60,162 bases of DNA from contig AJFK01000548.1 of NCBI GenBank assembly GCA_000467715.1, positions 1 through 60,162 on the forward strand, read 5' to 3'. The position numbers and the translations under genes were made by a program. How positions within the stretch are numbered: the stretch's first letter is position 1; each line of letters begins with the position of its first letter. Of this stretch, positions 10,725 to 22,700 are shown in pieces. The notes beneath the pieces are model-generated. The model was not told the DNA's origin and searched no databases. It worked only from the letters and a program-made list of their open reading frames with translations. The DNA comes from Hysterium pulicare CBS 123377. Lineage: Eukaryota; Ascomycota; Dothideomycetes; Hysteriales; Hysteriaceae.

Positions 10725-13088
10725 GGTGATTATGTATCGTAGGGTTATTAGAGTAGGTATGCAGTTGAAGGCGACAAGCCCTCAGATGTCCAGGTGCGGT
10801 ACTCCGGGTGAGTACGGGTACGGTGAAAGAGCCAAACCAGCAGGCGGAGAGTCGACCTTCAGCGAGTGTAGGTTGGAATAGGGCAGGTCGAGAATGGCGT
10901 AGGTGCGCAGTGGTGAACGAGAGTGGGTGTGGTGAAGGGAGGCTGTTGCTGCGACGACGTAGGGTGTGAAGTCGTCGTCGAAAACCGGGAAGCAGGGAAG
11001 CGACGACTGGGCAGAGACAGACTAAAGTAGGGGCTCTTGGAGATTAACGATCGTGATGCGATCAGCGGACCTCGCAGTTGGCCGCTTTCGCCGCCGGAAT
11101 ATGGGCAAAAGACGTCTGTTGAAGTTGTTTCGCGACTTGGAGTTGGAGTTGAACGAGCGAAATGGCCGTGACAGCGAGCAGACTTGGCTAGGTGGAATGC
11201 AGCTGCAAGGTGGTGAGTGGTGCAGTCGTACTCGTCTCACGGAAAGGGGTCGAGACAGGAACCGTCACGGGCTCGGCGTGCTAAATCAGAACACGCGGCT
11301 ACCCAGCAAACTGTGGAGAATCGGCGCAAAAGGTGGTGCAAGGGATCAAGAGCATGGTGTTGAGCACTGCGCGGAGGATTATGCTTCTCTCTCGAGGGAT
11401 TAGACGGTGCAATTCTATTATCCTCTGCGGTTCTGCTCTTTGTTTTGTTGTGGGTGCCATTCGTCGCTCGAGATTCTGTCGCCGTTCCCGGCCAGCGTCG
11501 AGGGGTGCCGTCGTCACAAAGGCCTGCTCCGCCACACTGAGTTCAGGCACAATCTTCTCACAGGCCAGCTACCAGCGCCTGCAATTGGTTCATGCCATTT
11601 TCAGCTTCGTCATGGTTGCCGATTCGCTGGCTGCCCATCTTCAGCAACCAAAGTTCACTTTTCCGTGCTGTTTTCAGAGTTTCGAATCACCGGAACGGAA
11701 TCGTTAGAATCATTGTGCATCACGCTTTCATCGCAGAACCACCCTTCCATCTCGCATTCGCTCATTCATTTCGCTGCATAAGGCTCCATCCAGGCTCAGC
11801 CTCGCTCTTGCGTTGCATCGTGTCGTGTTGTTAATAAAATGCAATACGGGCTGGGCAACAACCTGCCTCTTCTGCTGTCCCCCCAGCGGTTGCAACTTGC
11901 CAGCCACTCGCTACGGATTTCTTCTTGCTAATCGGCAAGTTCATCGTATTTTGCCCAATCCTTTCTCCACCGTCCACAAATCCTGAGACATGGTTGCGGG
12001 TACTTGCATCTCCGAGTCAGCCTCCTGTTGCGCGACGTGTTTTGGCCCCGTTAGAGACCGCAACAACTGACAGCGAGGAGAAATCTCCGCGACCTCCATC
12101 CGTGCACATGCATGAGCGCCACAGCAACAGCCTCGTGCATCGACTGTTTGATAGACCACGAGTCTTCCTTTAATATTGAAAGGTGTTGGTGAAGCTCGAT
12201 CACCTATAAGCGGTGACATTTGAAGCTGTCCTTATAGGTTGATTTTGTCGTGGATTATCGTGAACTTAAACTATAATGAGAGGTTTAAATATAATCACCG
12301 CTTACGCCTAGTTGAGCTCTACCAACCTCTTCTACCTTTTAATTAAAGTTTTTTGCTAGACATGATATTTTTGCTAATCATTACACTAACCTCCAGTCGG
12401 TTGCTTTTGAGCTCGATGACATGCGCGATTTCGTCTCGCAGTGTTTTAAAATTTCTCTGTACAGCTAATGGTTGTCTTGAAGAGATCAATGAATCCCATT
12501 GGAGGTGGAATTAAGATCTAGCATCCCCGATGATCATAACCAGGTGCTCTGTGCCTTTCTTCCTTGCATACGGACCGCATAGGAAGTGAGGCTCTTTCCA
12601 CGGTTCAAGATTGCTACCTACGCTTGAGAGCTCAGACTGGCAAACAGACGAAGAATGATGCAAGCATTCATGCTGAAGTATTTCGTATTTTTCTTATCCT
12701 ATTACAACATTATCGGTAGACACCGTCACCAAGATTTACTATGTCTGCTTCCCATTTTATAGCTGAAAGCACATACCTCTAACATCGTCATCATCACTCA
12801 TCCGCCCCATCATTGCCGATGCGATCTCTTTCTAACCCATAACAACATGCACAAGTGCCCCACTGCGACATTATTCCAGAATCGTCGACGTCTTGACCAC
12901 GGATCAAACCACCTTCGTTGAAAAGATAGGGCGTCAAGACTGCCGCAGAACCCATGAATTCGATTCTTCTATGTTCTGGTTTCGCCACTGTAGATGTCGA
13001 ATACGAGTGTCTCGTATCAAGGAAAAACCACCCCCATGGCACGTTCGACTCGTTCATTCTATCGTACTGCACTCCATTCAAAATGATC
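10725..13088. other. long intergenic region, no gene recognised
   Basis: Contains GC-rich promoter-like sequence upstream of the TRP-like gene and several overlapping open frames at 11.0-11.8 kb that lack recognisable domains. A MITE-like inverted-repeat element lies at 12181-12330 and is listed separately. Confidence 0.45.
12181..12330. repeat. MITE-like 150 bp inverted-repeat element
   Basis: The left arm at 12181-12215 is the reverse complement of the right arm at 12295-12330 at roughly 25 of 36 positions, including a perfect TCACCGCTTA decamer and the GAGCT and ACCAAC blocks. The AT-rich centre has no coding potential. The right arm with its inner flank (12276-12330) recurs at 19665-19720. 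I see no clear target-site duplication. It could be a short nonautonomous DNA transposon or the end of a larger decayed element. Confidence 0.5.
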
Positions 13089-15114
13089 TCATTCGAGAGT
13101 TATCATTTCGCAGACCTGAACATTGGGAACATCCATCAATTCCCCATCCGTCACTCCATGATAGTAGCTCTCTCCTATTAAGATATAGCGCGATGGTTTA
13201 ATCTGACGCAAGACTTGAGGCAGCATACATCCAAGAAGAACGTAGGCAAAATCACCAACAATGGCGTGGCTCGGCGCCAATCCAATGAATCCACTGTCGA
13301 GGATCGCTAGACGCTTGCCCCAGCAGACTTGAATGCAAGAGCGGAAGCCATTCTGCGTCATGCTAAGCATATCCGCTGGACTGAAGAGTAATTTGCCATC
13401 GTTTTCCTCTGACATTTGCTCGTCGGAATTCTCTTCGGCGTCATTACTGTTCTGCTCTATTTCCATATCAGGAGATTCTTCACTGGAAAGCCTTTAGCCA
13501 CAAGACTGATCTAATATCTTAGATCTTTGGAAGAGTGCACTATCCTCACCTCCCATCCGACGACGTATCTCCAGCATCCTCCGGAGGCGGCCTCGTCATT
13601 CGATTATTACGATTCGCCACAAGCGTGCGGCAAAATGCATCAAGAACGTTCTCCGGACCACCATATCTTTTTTCGATCTCCAACCAGATTGGAGAGTCAA
13701 GAATCATATTAAGCCAGCTATTAAAAGTTGCCGAGTCGCTCGCGCTCTTCCCATTTTCATCGCTCCTTCCAAAAGTTTCCATATCTTCAAAGGTCATTCC
13801 TTCGTCAAGTTCGCCAAGAGCTACGATGTGGCCGAAGGAAAACCCGGCGACCGACATCTGCATCCCAGCGTCCGAGAACTCTACTTTGGCGACTGAAGAA
13901 CCGGCAGTCCTATACTTCTCAAAGTGCGCAATGGGCGAGCCGGTGAAGTTATCACCACCGCAATATCTTTCGTTGATACAGAGGCCCGGGACGATCTGAT
14001 CAGTACTCCAATCCGGAACCCACGTCGGCATTTCATCAAAGTTCCTCGGAAATCTGCATGCGCATATCATATCGAGCGACGCTGTTGCAGCCACATGCTT
14101 TCGAAAAAGATCAGCGTATACCTCTTGCGGAGAAGCGTTATAGTCTGGCCTGATACGCATATCCACACCATCTCCAGACAAACCGAGCAGTCCGAAAACG
14201 TGATCTCTAGCATCTGTTGCTTCACAGTCTCGATGTTGATGTAGTAATTCGAGGACCCTGAAGCGTGGATCCGTTGGCTTCACGTGGCGACATTGTGCCA
14301 TGCGAATCCCGTTCTGGAAGCCGTTCAGCGGCTCATCTGGATATTGCGTCCAGAAGTTGGAGTTGGCTGTGAACCAGCATTCCTCGATCGCATACGCCAC
14401 GACTAGCATGTCGAGCCATCGCAAGGTTCTATCGCCGCACGTTATGAGAGCGTTTGCTTGGTTAGCAAGGGAGAGTTCCTGCACGACCCAGACTCTCGTC
14501 CACCACGGCCGCTGAAATATGTTATTGAGTGCTTTTATGATCTCCGGAGAGCTTTGCTCGAACTCCTCTTCCCATAGATCTCGATAGCCACTTTGCGACC
14601 CTTGAGCCAGCATATCTTCTGGGTCGGAAACCACAGCGGCTAGTCGACGGATGATGTCCATTGCCGCGTAACAATTTTCATCTGCTTTCCCCAACCATAC
14701 TTCCACTGTGTCGGCCAAGGAATATATGTCGCGCATCCGGAGCACCTGCTTGCCACGTTCGTCCAAATCATTTTGATTAATACAGACGGCATCAACCCAG
14801 AGCGTTCGGCATTCGTTCGGATGTCGCAAGTGCTGTAGAGCATCATACAGGTTTGCAGTCACATGTACTTCGTAGCCATCTATGAGGATCGACCTCGTGT
14901 TGCTTGGATCACCCCATGTGTATGATAGTGCGGTATATTTAGGTGCTGCATGGAGAGGAGCGTGTCGCAAAGTACAATGAATCTGCTGATCGGCAGCATC
15001 TGCATTGAGCTCGAGCAGACGGATTTCATTATTCCTAGTCGAGAGCTCTTTGTATGGATATCCAAATGTCATCTCGGAGGTGTTGATGTATTGTTGAAGT
15101 AGTAAACGGTCCAC
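13089..15114 (-). CDS. HET-domain (heterokaryon incompatibility) protein
   Basis: Two exons, 15114-13550 and 13482-13089, joined by a GTGAGG...CCAG intron of 67 bp that restores frame and gives about 652 residues. The HET signature is clear: IRLLELNA (31-38), YTALSYTWGDP (60-70), LWVDAVCINQND (105-116), then a conserved DIYSLADTVEVWLG block. The C-terminal exon carries the usual tail of this family, GLAPSHAIVGD followed by a GESYYHG segment. HET proteins trigger cell death when incompatible hyphae fuse, often downstream of NLR-type receptors. A NACHT-ankyrin gene lies about 4.6 kb to the right on the same strand. The ATG at residue 15 is an alternative start. Confidence 0.92.
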
Positions 15115-15740
15115 AGCTTAAGTCTGGTTAGTAAGCAACTTCTCCGCTAATAATCTTCTAAATTGGACGACCAGGCATCGGTTACATGTCCTGATGAGAG
15201 CACTCGATGAGAGACACGTAAGCTAACCAATTATTCCTTGATATATTGTTGAATTCCCACGTCTACACACCCCCGCATGTCCGCCCCCAATTCCAAGCAC
15301 GCGAAGGATTTACGCCCCGTTATAGGGTGGATGTGGTCCAAACACCATTCAAAAACGCACCTATTGCCGAAACTCTGCATCGTCTATCTCATCAAAGAGA
15401 AGTCTGCCTCGAGATGTATTTTGGGTATCTCGTCTTGGTCTCGTGGTCCGACGCAACAATATCTCGTTACTCGAAGCTTCATTGACTACGAATTTGCAAA
15501 GCGCGCTCTCAACGTCGAAGGAGGCTCGGTGCATCTAAGTCTATGGCCCAATGGAAGAGCGTGGCATGGTTCAGTATGAAGTGATACCCGCGCGCTAGCT
15601 TTCCCTGTCGAGGTAGTTGCATCTCGCGCATTATGCTGGTGAGGCTGGATTTCGATCTACGGCGATAGATAAACACTCCAGCCTGGCCACAAAAACGCAG
15701 GCATTCTCTCTCTAAACATCTCCTTTCAGCCTCGTTCAAA
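15115..15740. other. intergenic between HET gene and surface-protein gene
   Basis: Divergent upstream region of about 625 bp serving the minus-strand HET gene and the plus-strand surface-protein gene. No RNA gene or repeat was recognised. Short open frames have no visible support. Confidence 0.4.
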
Positions 15741-16742
15741 ATGCACCGTTTACGAGCGTTACGTTTCTTGGGTCTTCTTCTCGGTCTCTCCGCACGAGTT
15801 TCCTTCGCTCAGACATGCCATTGGCCAAATGGGGACGTGGATACAGCAAACCAGCCTTGTGGGAACTTCAACTCGTTTCAGAATTGCTGCGGAGTGGGTT
15901 ATGCGTGTATGAGCACGACGCCTTTTTGTCTGTGGCTGGGGGATTGGCAGATGGATAGGACGTCCTTTACGGGGGATGTGGATTTAAGCTCTGTACCGTG
16001 TGCTAGAGGTAAGTCGATATGTTCGCGATGCAAGCTGCACCTGCTTCCGTTAAAGTACTCGATTCTCGGTCGTAGAAAGGTACTGATAGACTTTGTCCTA
16101 GAACCTAATGATGGACACGCCGACATGACACCTTGCGCCCCCAACTCCACTGATGGATCTATCACCTATTGCTGCGGCACATCTCTAGACTGCTGTCCTG
16201 GGAACTCGAATCCCAATGGCCAGGGCTCGTGGATATTGTCGTCGCTGCCGATGGGCGATCTGTCGGTCGTGGGCTCGACCGCTAGCACGGTCACTCAAAC
16301 TGTCAATGTGGCATCTGGCACTACGCTTCCGCAAGCCACCACGACCGCGACGACGACCCTCGCGCAGACGGCTCAGCAAAGCCAACTTATCACTTCGACG
16401 AATAGCGCGGGCCAGGCGGTGGTGACATGTGCGATTGGCGACCGCTCGAGCCATGATTCGAACAGGGCTCCTGTAGGTGCTATTGTGGGAGGCACTATTG
16501 GTGGCGTGGCGCTCCTGTGCTGTACGGCTGCTTTCCTGTTCATAGGATCTCGAATGGGATGGTTTACGAGGAAGGGGACTGGGGAAGGGAATCTGTATCA
16601 AGGACATGGGCAATTTGAAGTACCACCGAAGCCGTACGATGCCAGCCGTGTCTCGTCGCCGCCTCATTATAATTATCCGTATCAGGCGCCGCAGATGGGA
16701 TTGAATGAGATGGCGGTGCAAGGGCATCAGCGGTCAGTTTAG
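15741..16742 (+). CDS. secreted Cys-rich single-TM cell-surface protein
   Basis: The frame is open for 333 codons, but a GTAAGT...CTGATAG...CCTAG intron at 16009-16101 (93 bp, a multiple of three with no stop) probably makes the protein 302 residues, joining CARE to PNDGHADMTPC. Residues 1-23 are a signal peptide ending before QTCHWPNGD. A Cys-rich ectodomain follows (NCCGVGYACM, YCCGTSLDCC), then a Thr/Ala-rich stalk, a transmembrane segment (VGAIVGGTIGGVALL onward), and a short basic then Pro/Tyr-rich tail. This layout is that of fungal Mid2/Wsc-like surface sensors or mucins, though no named family is clear. Confidence 0.7.
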   Translation: MHRLRALRFLGLLLGLSARVSFAQTCHWPNGDVDTANQPCGNFNSFQNCCGVGYACMSTTPFCLWLGDWQMDRTSFTGDVDLSSVPCARGKSICSRCKLHLLPLKYSILGRRKVLIDFVLEPNDGHADMTPCAPNSTDGSITYCCGTSLDCCPGNSNPNGQGSWILSSLPMGDLSVVGSTASTVTQTVNVASGTTLPQATTTATTTLAQTAQQSQLITSTNSAGQAVVTCAIGDRSSHDSNRAPVGAIVGGTIGGVALLCCTAAFLFIGSRMGWFTRKGTGEGNLYQGHGQFEVPPKPYDASRVSSPPHYNYPYQAPQMGLNEMAVQGHQRSV

Positions 16743-18251
16743 AGAAACTCGGTGATATGAGGAGGGATGGCCATTGTCTTCGTCTGGTTCTAAAATAGGC
16801 GACTATTTCTAGAGCCTTCAAGTTTCATTTCGCAGAGGCTTTTGAAGATCACCCATTTCGATCACAGATCTTCTCTCTTCATTGTTTCACATGACTAGAT
16901 ACCTCTGCTTACTCATCCCTCTGTCCCTTTTTCATATTATTCAAGCCCCTCTCCTGTTCGTCTTTGAACTTCCCTCACACTCACAGCTAGCACACTCAGT
17001 GGCGGGATTCCAAAAACCCACCGACATCGCGACCGAGAGCACATTGCCATGTGCTGTAGCGACAAGGACAGGATGGTTATGCGGACCGAGTGCCTTTGCG
17101 GGAATACCTCAATCTGTGAAATTCGCCATCAACATGGAAACTACAAACGAACTCCCAAGCACCGTCATGGGCGCGGTCGAGTCCAAAAAATCCAGATTAG
17201 ATGCTAGTGCCGTGCTGCGCAGAGATCCGGCTGTGGTTTCAAGTGTTGGACTGGGCTTAACTATACTTGGAAATCGCAAGGAGTGGTAGCGAATAGAGGA
17301 GGTGATGAGAGTGTAATCTCGGTGATGAAGACGCTTCCGATGTACGTTGGAAGTAGCAGGGATATAAAGCAGCATTCGGGGACGGTGATAATCTTCACTA
17401 GTATTTCAAGAGTCTGATAATTTCCCAGGCAGCCTTTCATTTGTATTCCTCTTCTCAACCGCCCCAAGCAGCTCGCTCCATTGGACGGCCAGAGGAAATC
17501 GAATTGTTGGTATGCTTCTTTTGAACCACACATGAGTGGCAACGTTGTTTCAAGTAGGAGAAGACATCGGCACAAGATGCCCAAACACTGGAATCTTTGT
17601 GCCGGGCGTCTAGCAGTAAAGAACAAGAAGACAGAGGGAAGAAGGGTTTATAAGTACGAAAGGAGGCGATTAATGAGGGCCACGTGATCGACTAAGGTAT
17701 ATGGATATTAGATGTTTGCTCATCTTTCCAAGACTTTCTGTCACGTTGTGTAGTCTAAAAACCACTACTTTCCCTCCTCTTTCACAACCTTACAGGGTAC
17801 TCAAGTCCTCAACCAGCAACTGTGTTTTGCTCTTGGACACAAGAAGCGGACGGGAAATCACTCAATGGAGCCCGGCGCGGGGTAAATCGTGAGAGCAGCG
17901 GAGAACATGGCGGGATTTCGAGATCGGATTTGAGCGCTGGGATCTAAGAGATGGGATGAGTAAGAAATGAAGTGGAAGAGCTTGGTTAGATCTTGCTGAT
18001 GATCCTTATCAGCACACCAGGAGTTGACTTATCTTCCAAAACTACCATCTCCCTCTCCGTGGATACCGCACCGAACCCACCCGCATTGGGGCCCGGATCG
18101 ACAAGGTGTCGTCGGAGGTCTGGCGGGTTCTAGGGGATAGTGGAGGGTTGGTTGAAGGGAATTGTAAGGAAGTAAGATGATTTGTATTTCCTGTCGCTGA
18201 TGATCCTCATTACCTCTGGTGTGAAGTGTTCAGCATCCTTCTTCAATCATC
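16743..18251. other. intergenic with solo copies of the array module
   Basis: A plus frame at 16882-17289 (135 codons) begins with a hydrophobic signal-like run but has no recognisable domain. On the minus strand the 17.2-17.7 kb segment resembles one unit of the left-edge array (listed separately). A further site-like sequence, gggatgagtaag, lies near 17953. Confidence 0.4.
17261..17690 (-). repeat. solo diverged copy of the left-array module
   Basis: Minus strand: a TATAAACCC box at about 17652-17644 is followed by a pyrimidine-rich leader, as in the array. A 121-codon frame (17626-17261) then runs through a segment resembling the array body, including FDFLWPSN where array copies read WDLVIPN or RDLLFPN. 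A VKIITV stretch stands where array copies read MMISIT. The similarity is weak and partial, so a pairwise alignment is needed to confirm it. Confidence 0.35.
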
Positions 18252-19292
18252 ATGCCTCAATCCGTCACACTCTTTAACACCCTAACCGCATCATTGACTT
18301 CTTCCTCAATATCTACAGGTCTCCTATACAAGTCACCTCCACAGGTCTATTACATATACTACATAGAAAACTCCAACTTCAGATTAATCCATGGAATAGT
18401 CAAGATCCCTATATTCGAAGAGCACCTCTCTATCTGTACCAAAGCACATCGCGCGTTGGAAAGGTCAGACTCGTTCTCAGCTAAGGTGTGCACGCAATGA
18501 GGCTGTCGATGCGATGGCACGAAGAGCCCAGCCTATCCGGCTTATTTCATACAAGCAATCCTACCCTATCTCTCATCGAACGTCTCGCTCAACACCCCCA
18601 TCGAGCCCAACGTTTCCCGGGGGCTATATCAACGACATCCCCAGCGACTCTCACAGCGCTGAGCACCTGCATCGACTGAAATGGCTTACCTCCCAACAGC
18701 AAAGTCGTGGACGTTGGCTAAGCATTTATCTAACCAACACCTTTCCGCACCAGAAGTTCGTTGTGCGAGACAAGGCCGCAGGTGATTGAGGGTGCTGCGG
18801 TGAAGATTCTAGAAGGCGTCCAAGATAGAGTTGAAGTTATGGCGCATGATTCATTTACCGAGCAGCCGATCAGGGAGGCGGATGTCTATCTTTCCCGATA
18901 CGTTCTGCACGACTGGGCCGACAAGTACTGTGTCAGTATACTGAAGAGTCTGGTTCCGAGCTTGAAAAGGGTGCGAAAGTTGCCATGCAAGATCACTTGT
19001 TACCGGAGCCGCGAACTTCATGGTTATTTCAACAGATTCACATCCAGTAGGTAGCTTAAAGCTTTTCGGAATAGTGGCGGAAATGAAGCTTTCTATTTTG
19101 CCTAAGCTCGAGGGATGCAATCATGTTCTCGCCTTTCAGTCCTTGAGAGCGCGAGTAACACTGGAGGGTATGTTTGCAGAGGCTAACACGGCATTCCTTT
19201 TCACCGCGAAACGCATTGAGAAGAATCCATCTAATGGCGTGATGGTCGTCGAGTGGAAGTCGCGGGCGATAAAGGAACATCGTAACACCTGA
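18252..19292 (+). pseudogene. broken O-methyltransferase (SAM-dependent, COMT type)
   Basis: Pieces of a fungal O-methyltransferase occur in order but in different frames. These are SNPTLSLIERLAQHP (about 18560), the SAM motif start KVVDVG (about 18703) followed by a frame break, SIYLTNTFPHQKFVVRD (about 18723-18773), then RYVLHDWADKYC in a second frame (about 18897). After another shift come GAKVAMQDHLLPEP (about 18970-19010) and the C-terminal LEGMFAEANTAF...VVEW (about 19160-19255). Family members methylate hydroxyls of aromatic secondary metabolites. At least two frameshifts and a stop separate the pieces, and not all can be removed by plausible introns. A badly interpreted multi-exon gene remains possible. 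Confidence 0.65.
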
Positions 19293-19754
19293 TCAGTCCG
19301 ATTTTGGACGGAAGCTGGGTTTCTCGAAATCCTTTCAATAGCTTCTTGTGATGTGAAAGTTTCATTGTTTGCTATCTTTCTTTTTATGGTTTTGTCTGCT
19401 CTTTAAACACTGGGTATTCTTGACCATAAACAGCATTGAAAGACTTTTTTACGTGCTACGTACTACTTATACTATTCACGTTGTACTTTGAGACGAGTAC
19501 CGTGCTATTCATGTCAAGCAAGATTATACCAAGAGATCATGTTCGACTCATTGACTCGTCAACGGTGACGATAGCGTACCAGAGCCAAAGAAACTAAACC
19601 AATGAGAACTCAACGCAAAATCAAAAAGCAACACCGTTACATCATTCAATGAAATCAACCATGAATGAGAGCTTTAAATATAATAACCTCTTACATGTGG
19701 TTGAGCTTTACCAAACTTTTCTTTATATTCATTGGGGTTGAACGGAAAAACGTT
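19293..19754. other. intergenic with half-copy of the MITE-like repeat
   Basis: Positions 19665-19720 match 12276-12330 closely: about 23 of 25 in the AATGAGAG...AATA part and about 28 of 36 in the arm. The opposite arm is not visible here. The repeat sits just 3' of the NACHT-ankyrin gene. Confidence 0.45.
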
Positions 19755-22700
19755 TCAAACTAAAGAGATGTCTTGAGTGCGACTTAATGGAACCAAAGTC
19801 CTCCAGTTCGCTTTCATGCGCTGCACACGAAGAACATACTTCCAAAGAGACTCATCATCCCGCTTGATATGACATCCTCTTAGCGGTATGCGAAGCTGCC
19901 TGATGCCTGACCAGAACTTCAAATCGTCTTCCGAAGCATTCGCCGCGATATCAATCTTTGGCTGCTCCGTGTATCTTTGAGTAAGAAGCCAATCGATAAC
20001 GATCTGATGATGTCTTGCAGCTTGTATCGCGTTTATCGTCGTGCCGTTTCTGTTGTACATTAACTTAGCGCCCTCTCTGACGAGTAATTTCACCGATTCG
20101 AGTCGACCGGCTGAGCACGCTGCCATCAAAGGACTTGCGTAACGGCGACTTGTACATTCTGGATCTGCGCCAGCTTTTAGCAGGACTTCCATCCAGCCAA
20201 TATCACCCGTCAACGCAAACTGAAACAGAGGTGGGATTGTTTGACGTGTCTCTAAGTTGAGGAGGCTGGGCAACAAATCTTTGGGGAGGCGTCTGATTAG
20301 TCGTTTGAAACTACTTATGCCACCCTCAACTGTCGCCACTATGTTGTATTCACTTTCTTCGCAAGCCTTAAGCATGTTGAAATCGAGTCCTAAGTTTAGG
20401 ACATGAGGAGAAAGTCGATAGTTTTTTGCTCCAAGATAGAGGGGTGATTCCCCGAAGGTGTTCATCTGGTGTGGGTTATAGCCTGCATCCAACAAGTAGA
20501 TAAAGAGCTCCGGATTGTCAGTTTTTGCCGACAAATCCAGGGCAGTTTTCTCTTCAAGGTCGACAGCGGATAGATCCGCATACTTGTTTAACAGTTCAAC
20601 GATTGCCAAAGCACCATGGCGGGCACCAACCATGAGCGGCGTTCTTAGGCAGTAGTCCGGAAGGGTCGGATCTGCGCCATGTTCCAGCAGAGTTCTGGCA
20701 CATGGAGTACAATTTAAACTTGCCGCATAATGTAAGGCTGTCCAACAATCTTCGCCGCGAGCGTCAACTTGCGCGCCATTTTTGAGAAGGCTTGAGACAG
20801 CGCATGGTTTATGAAGCCAAACTGCAAGATGCAAAGTAGTAGCACCTTTCAGATGGCCTTCGTTGTCAAGGACGTGTTCCAATTTGTTGTCGAGCAAATG
20901 TTGCAAAACAAGGTTCATTGTGGGCAAACGAACTAGACCAGACGGTCTAAGTACGTGGGCACTGTAATCATGATCAGCAAAAATGAACCTCTCTCGCCGA
21001 TTATGCTATGGGAAACTTACGCATACAGCTCGTGGTGGTCACGTACGTGACTCGTTACTATATCAATGGCGCCCTCGTTGAATTCAACAGCAATTTGGAT
21101 AGGGCTGAGGGTACTCCACATCCAATGGTCCTCATTTTCCAAGCACGCATCCAATAGGACCGGAAGAATATCGTCAAATAATGGGTTCCTGACGGCAATA
21201 TGGATACTAGTTGCGTTCGAATAACCGCACGTGTTGTGTGTTGGACATGGAACTCCTGAGGTACAAGCGCCTTCCTGGATAAGAAATTCTGCGATGGCTT
21301 TTTGGCCCCATGATAGCGCAAGAATCAAGGGACTGCAGCCACCGCAAGGCATTGCTAGTGTTGAGGCTTTGGCAAGTGCCCCTTGCTCGACAATTGCCCG
21401 ACACGCCCCGAGATCTCCTCGCTCTATCGCATTACTCAGAGCATAGAGCAAAGCTGTTTTGAATTCGTTCAGGCCTGTAGCTTTTGAGATGGTGTTTTCT
21501 TGTGCTACCCGAAGAATTTCTGCGATCCCCAATCGTTTTTCCTGGAGTGCTAGAATTTGTGGGCTCCTCCCTGCGCCGTCAGGAACCTGCTCAGCGCCAG
21601 CTTCCACGAGTATTGAGACTGTAGTTTCATCGTCTGCATGAACAGCAAAGTGCAATGGGGTTTCTTTGTCGCCGAAAGACTTTGTATTAACATTTGCTCC
21701 ACTGCCGATGAGATAGCAGACGATATCGTTGCGGCCCTTCAAGGCGGCAATATGCAGCGGAGTGAACCCATCCTTACTGAATTCATCAATGTTGACATAG
21801 TAGCCCGTGCCAGCAAGGAACTGGAGTGCGTCCAGATACCCGACCGCTGCTACTAGGTGAAGAGCGTTACCTTGAAGCGGAACGGAACCCCCTACATACA
21901 ACGGGAAATGCACCGTCCAGTCCAGAGTCTCGTGAGCATAATCGGCTAACTTCTGTAGAATAGCAATACTTCCACTATATGCCGCCCAGGCCATCACTCC
22001 CATTCCCGAAGGAGGCATTTCATTCAACCGAGCCATCTCTGCATGTTCGAGCAAAGTGGTGAACACGTCGATGTCACCTCGTTGACATGACAATTCCAGC
22101 GCCGATTGTTCATCGTGATGGAAGCTTCTGGAGTGCACGTTGATGCCGCTTTCCAACAGGAGTTTAATTAAGTCAACCTGCTGCAGCTCAATTGACCATC
22201 CAAAAGCTCGGATCACTTGAGCGTGATTCATGCTAGGCTTGAGCAAGGACGTCTCAGATAGGACATGGTGCAACAGCTTTGTTATAGCGCTACAGACCTC
22301 GGAATCGTTCACGCGTGAATACATGTCGAAGCAATTCTCCGCTAAGATGATGAAGCCTGATTGCTTCTCAACTCTCTCATAATCTGACACGACTCCATGA
22401 TCCATCAAAGTCTTCTCAAGTGATTCCAATAACTCATAGTGACCCGGCCCGACGCATTGATTAACGCAACTCGAACAATAATAGTGCCAGGCCGTCTTGT
22501 CCTTGCTGTCTTTTGAAGCTCCCGCATCTCCGGACGCAAGTTGTCGCAAGACTTCACGAGCATTTGTGAGAACCCATGCATCGAAGTGCGTGCTTGAAGA
22601 GATCGTTGCAAAGCCAGATCCTCCCTCAAGGAATGAATGCAACGGTGTTTGACCGTCCTGTCGGGTTTCGCCTGGATCCAAACCGGAGGACAACAACGTG

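Noticed and set aside
11333-11834. Overlapping plus frames of 80-124 codons
   Set aside because: Mutually overlapping, none recognisable; likely chance frames in GC-rich DNA.
16185-16727. 180-codon Arg-rich minus frame
   Set aside because: Antisense shadow of the surface-protein gene.
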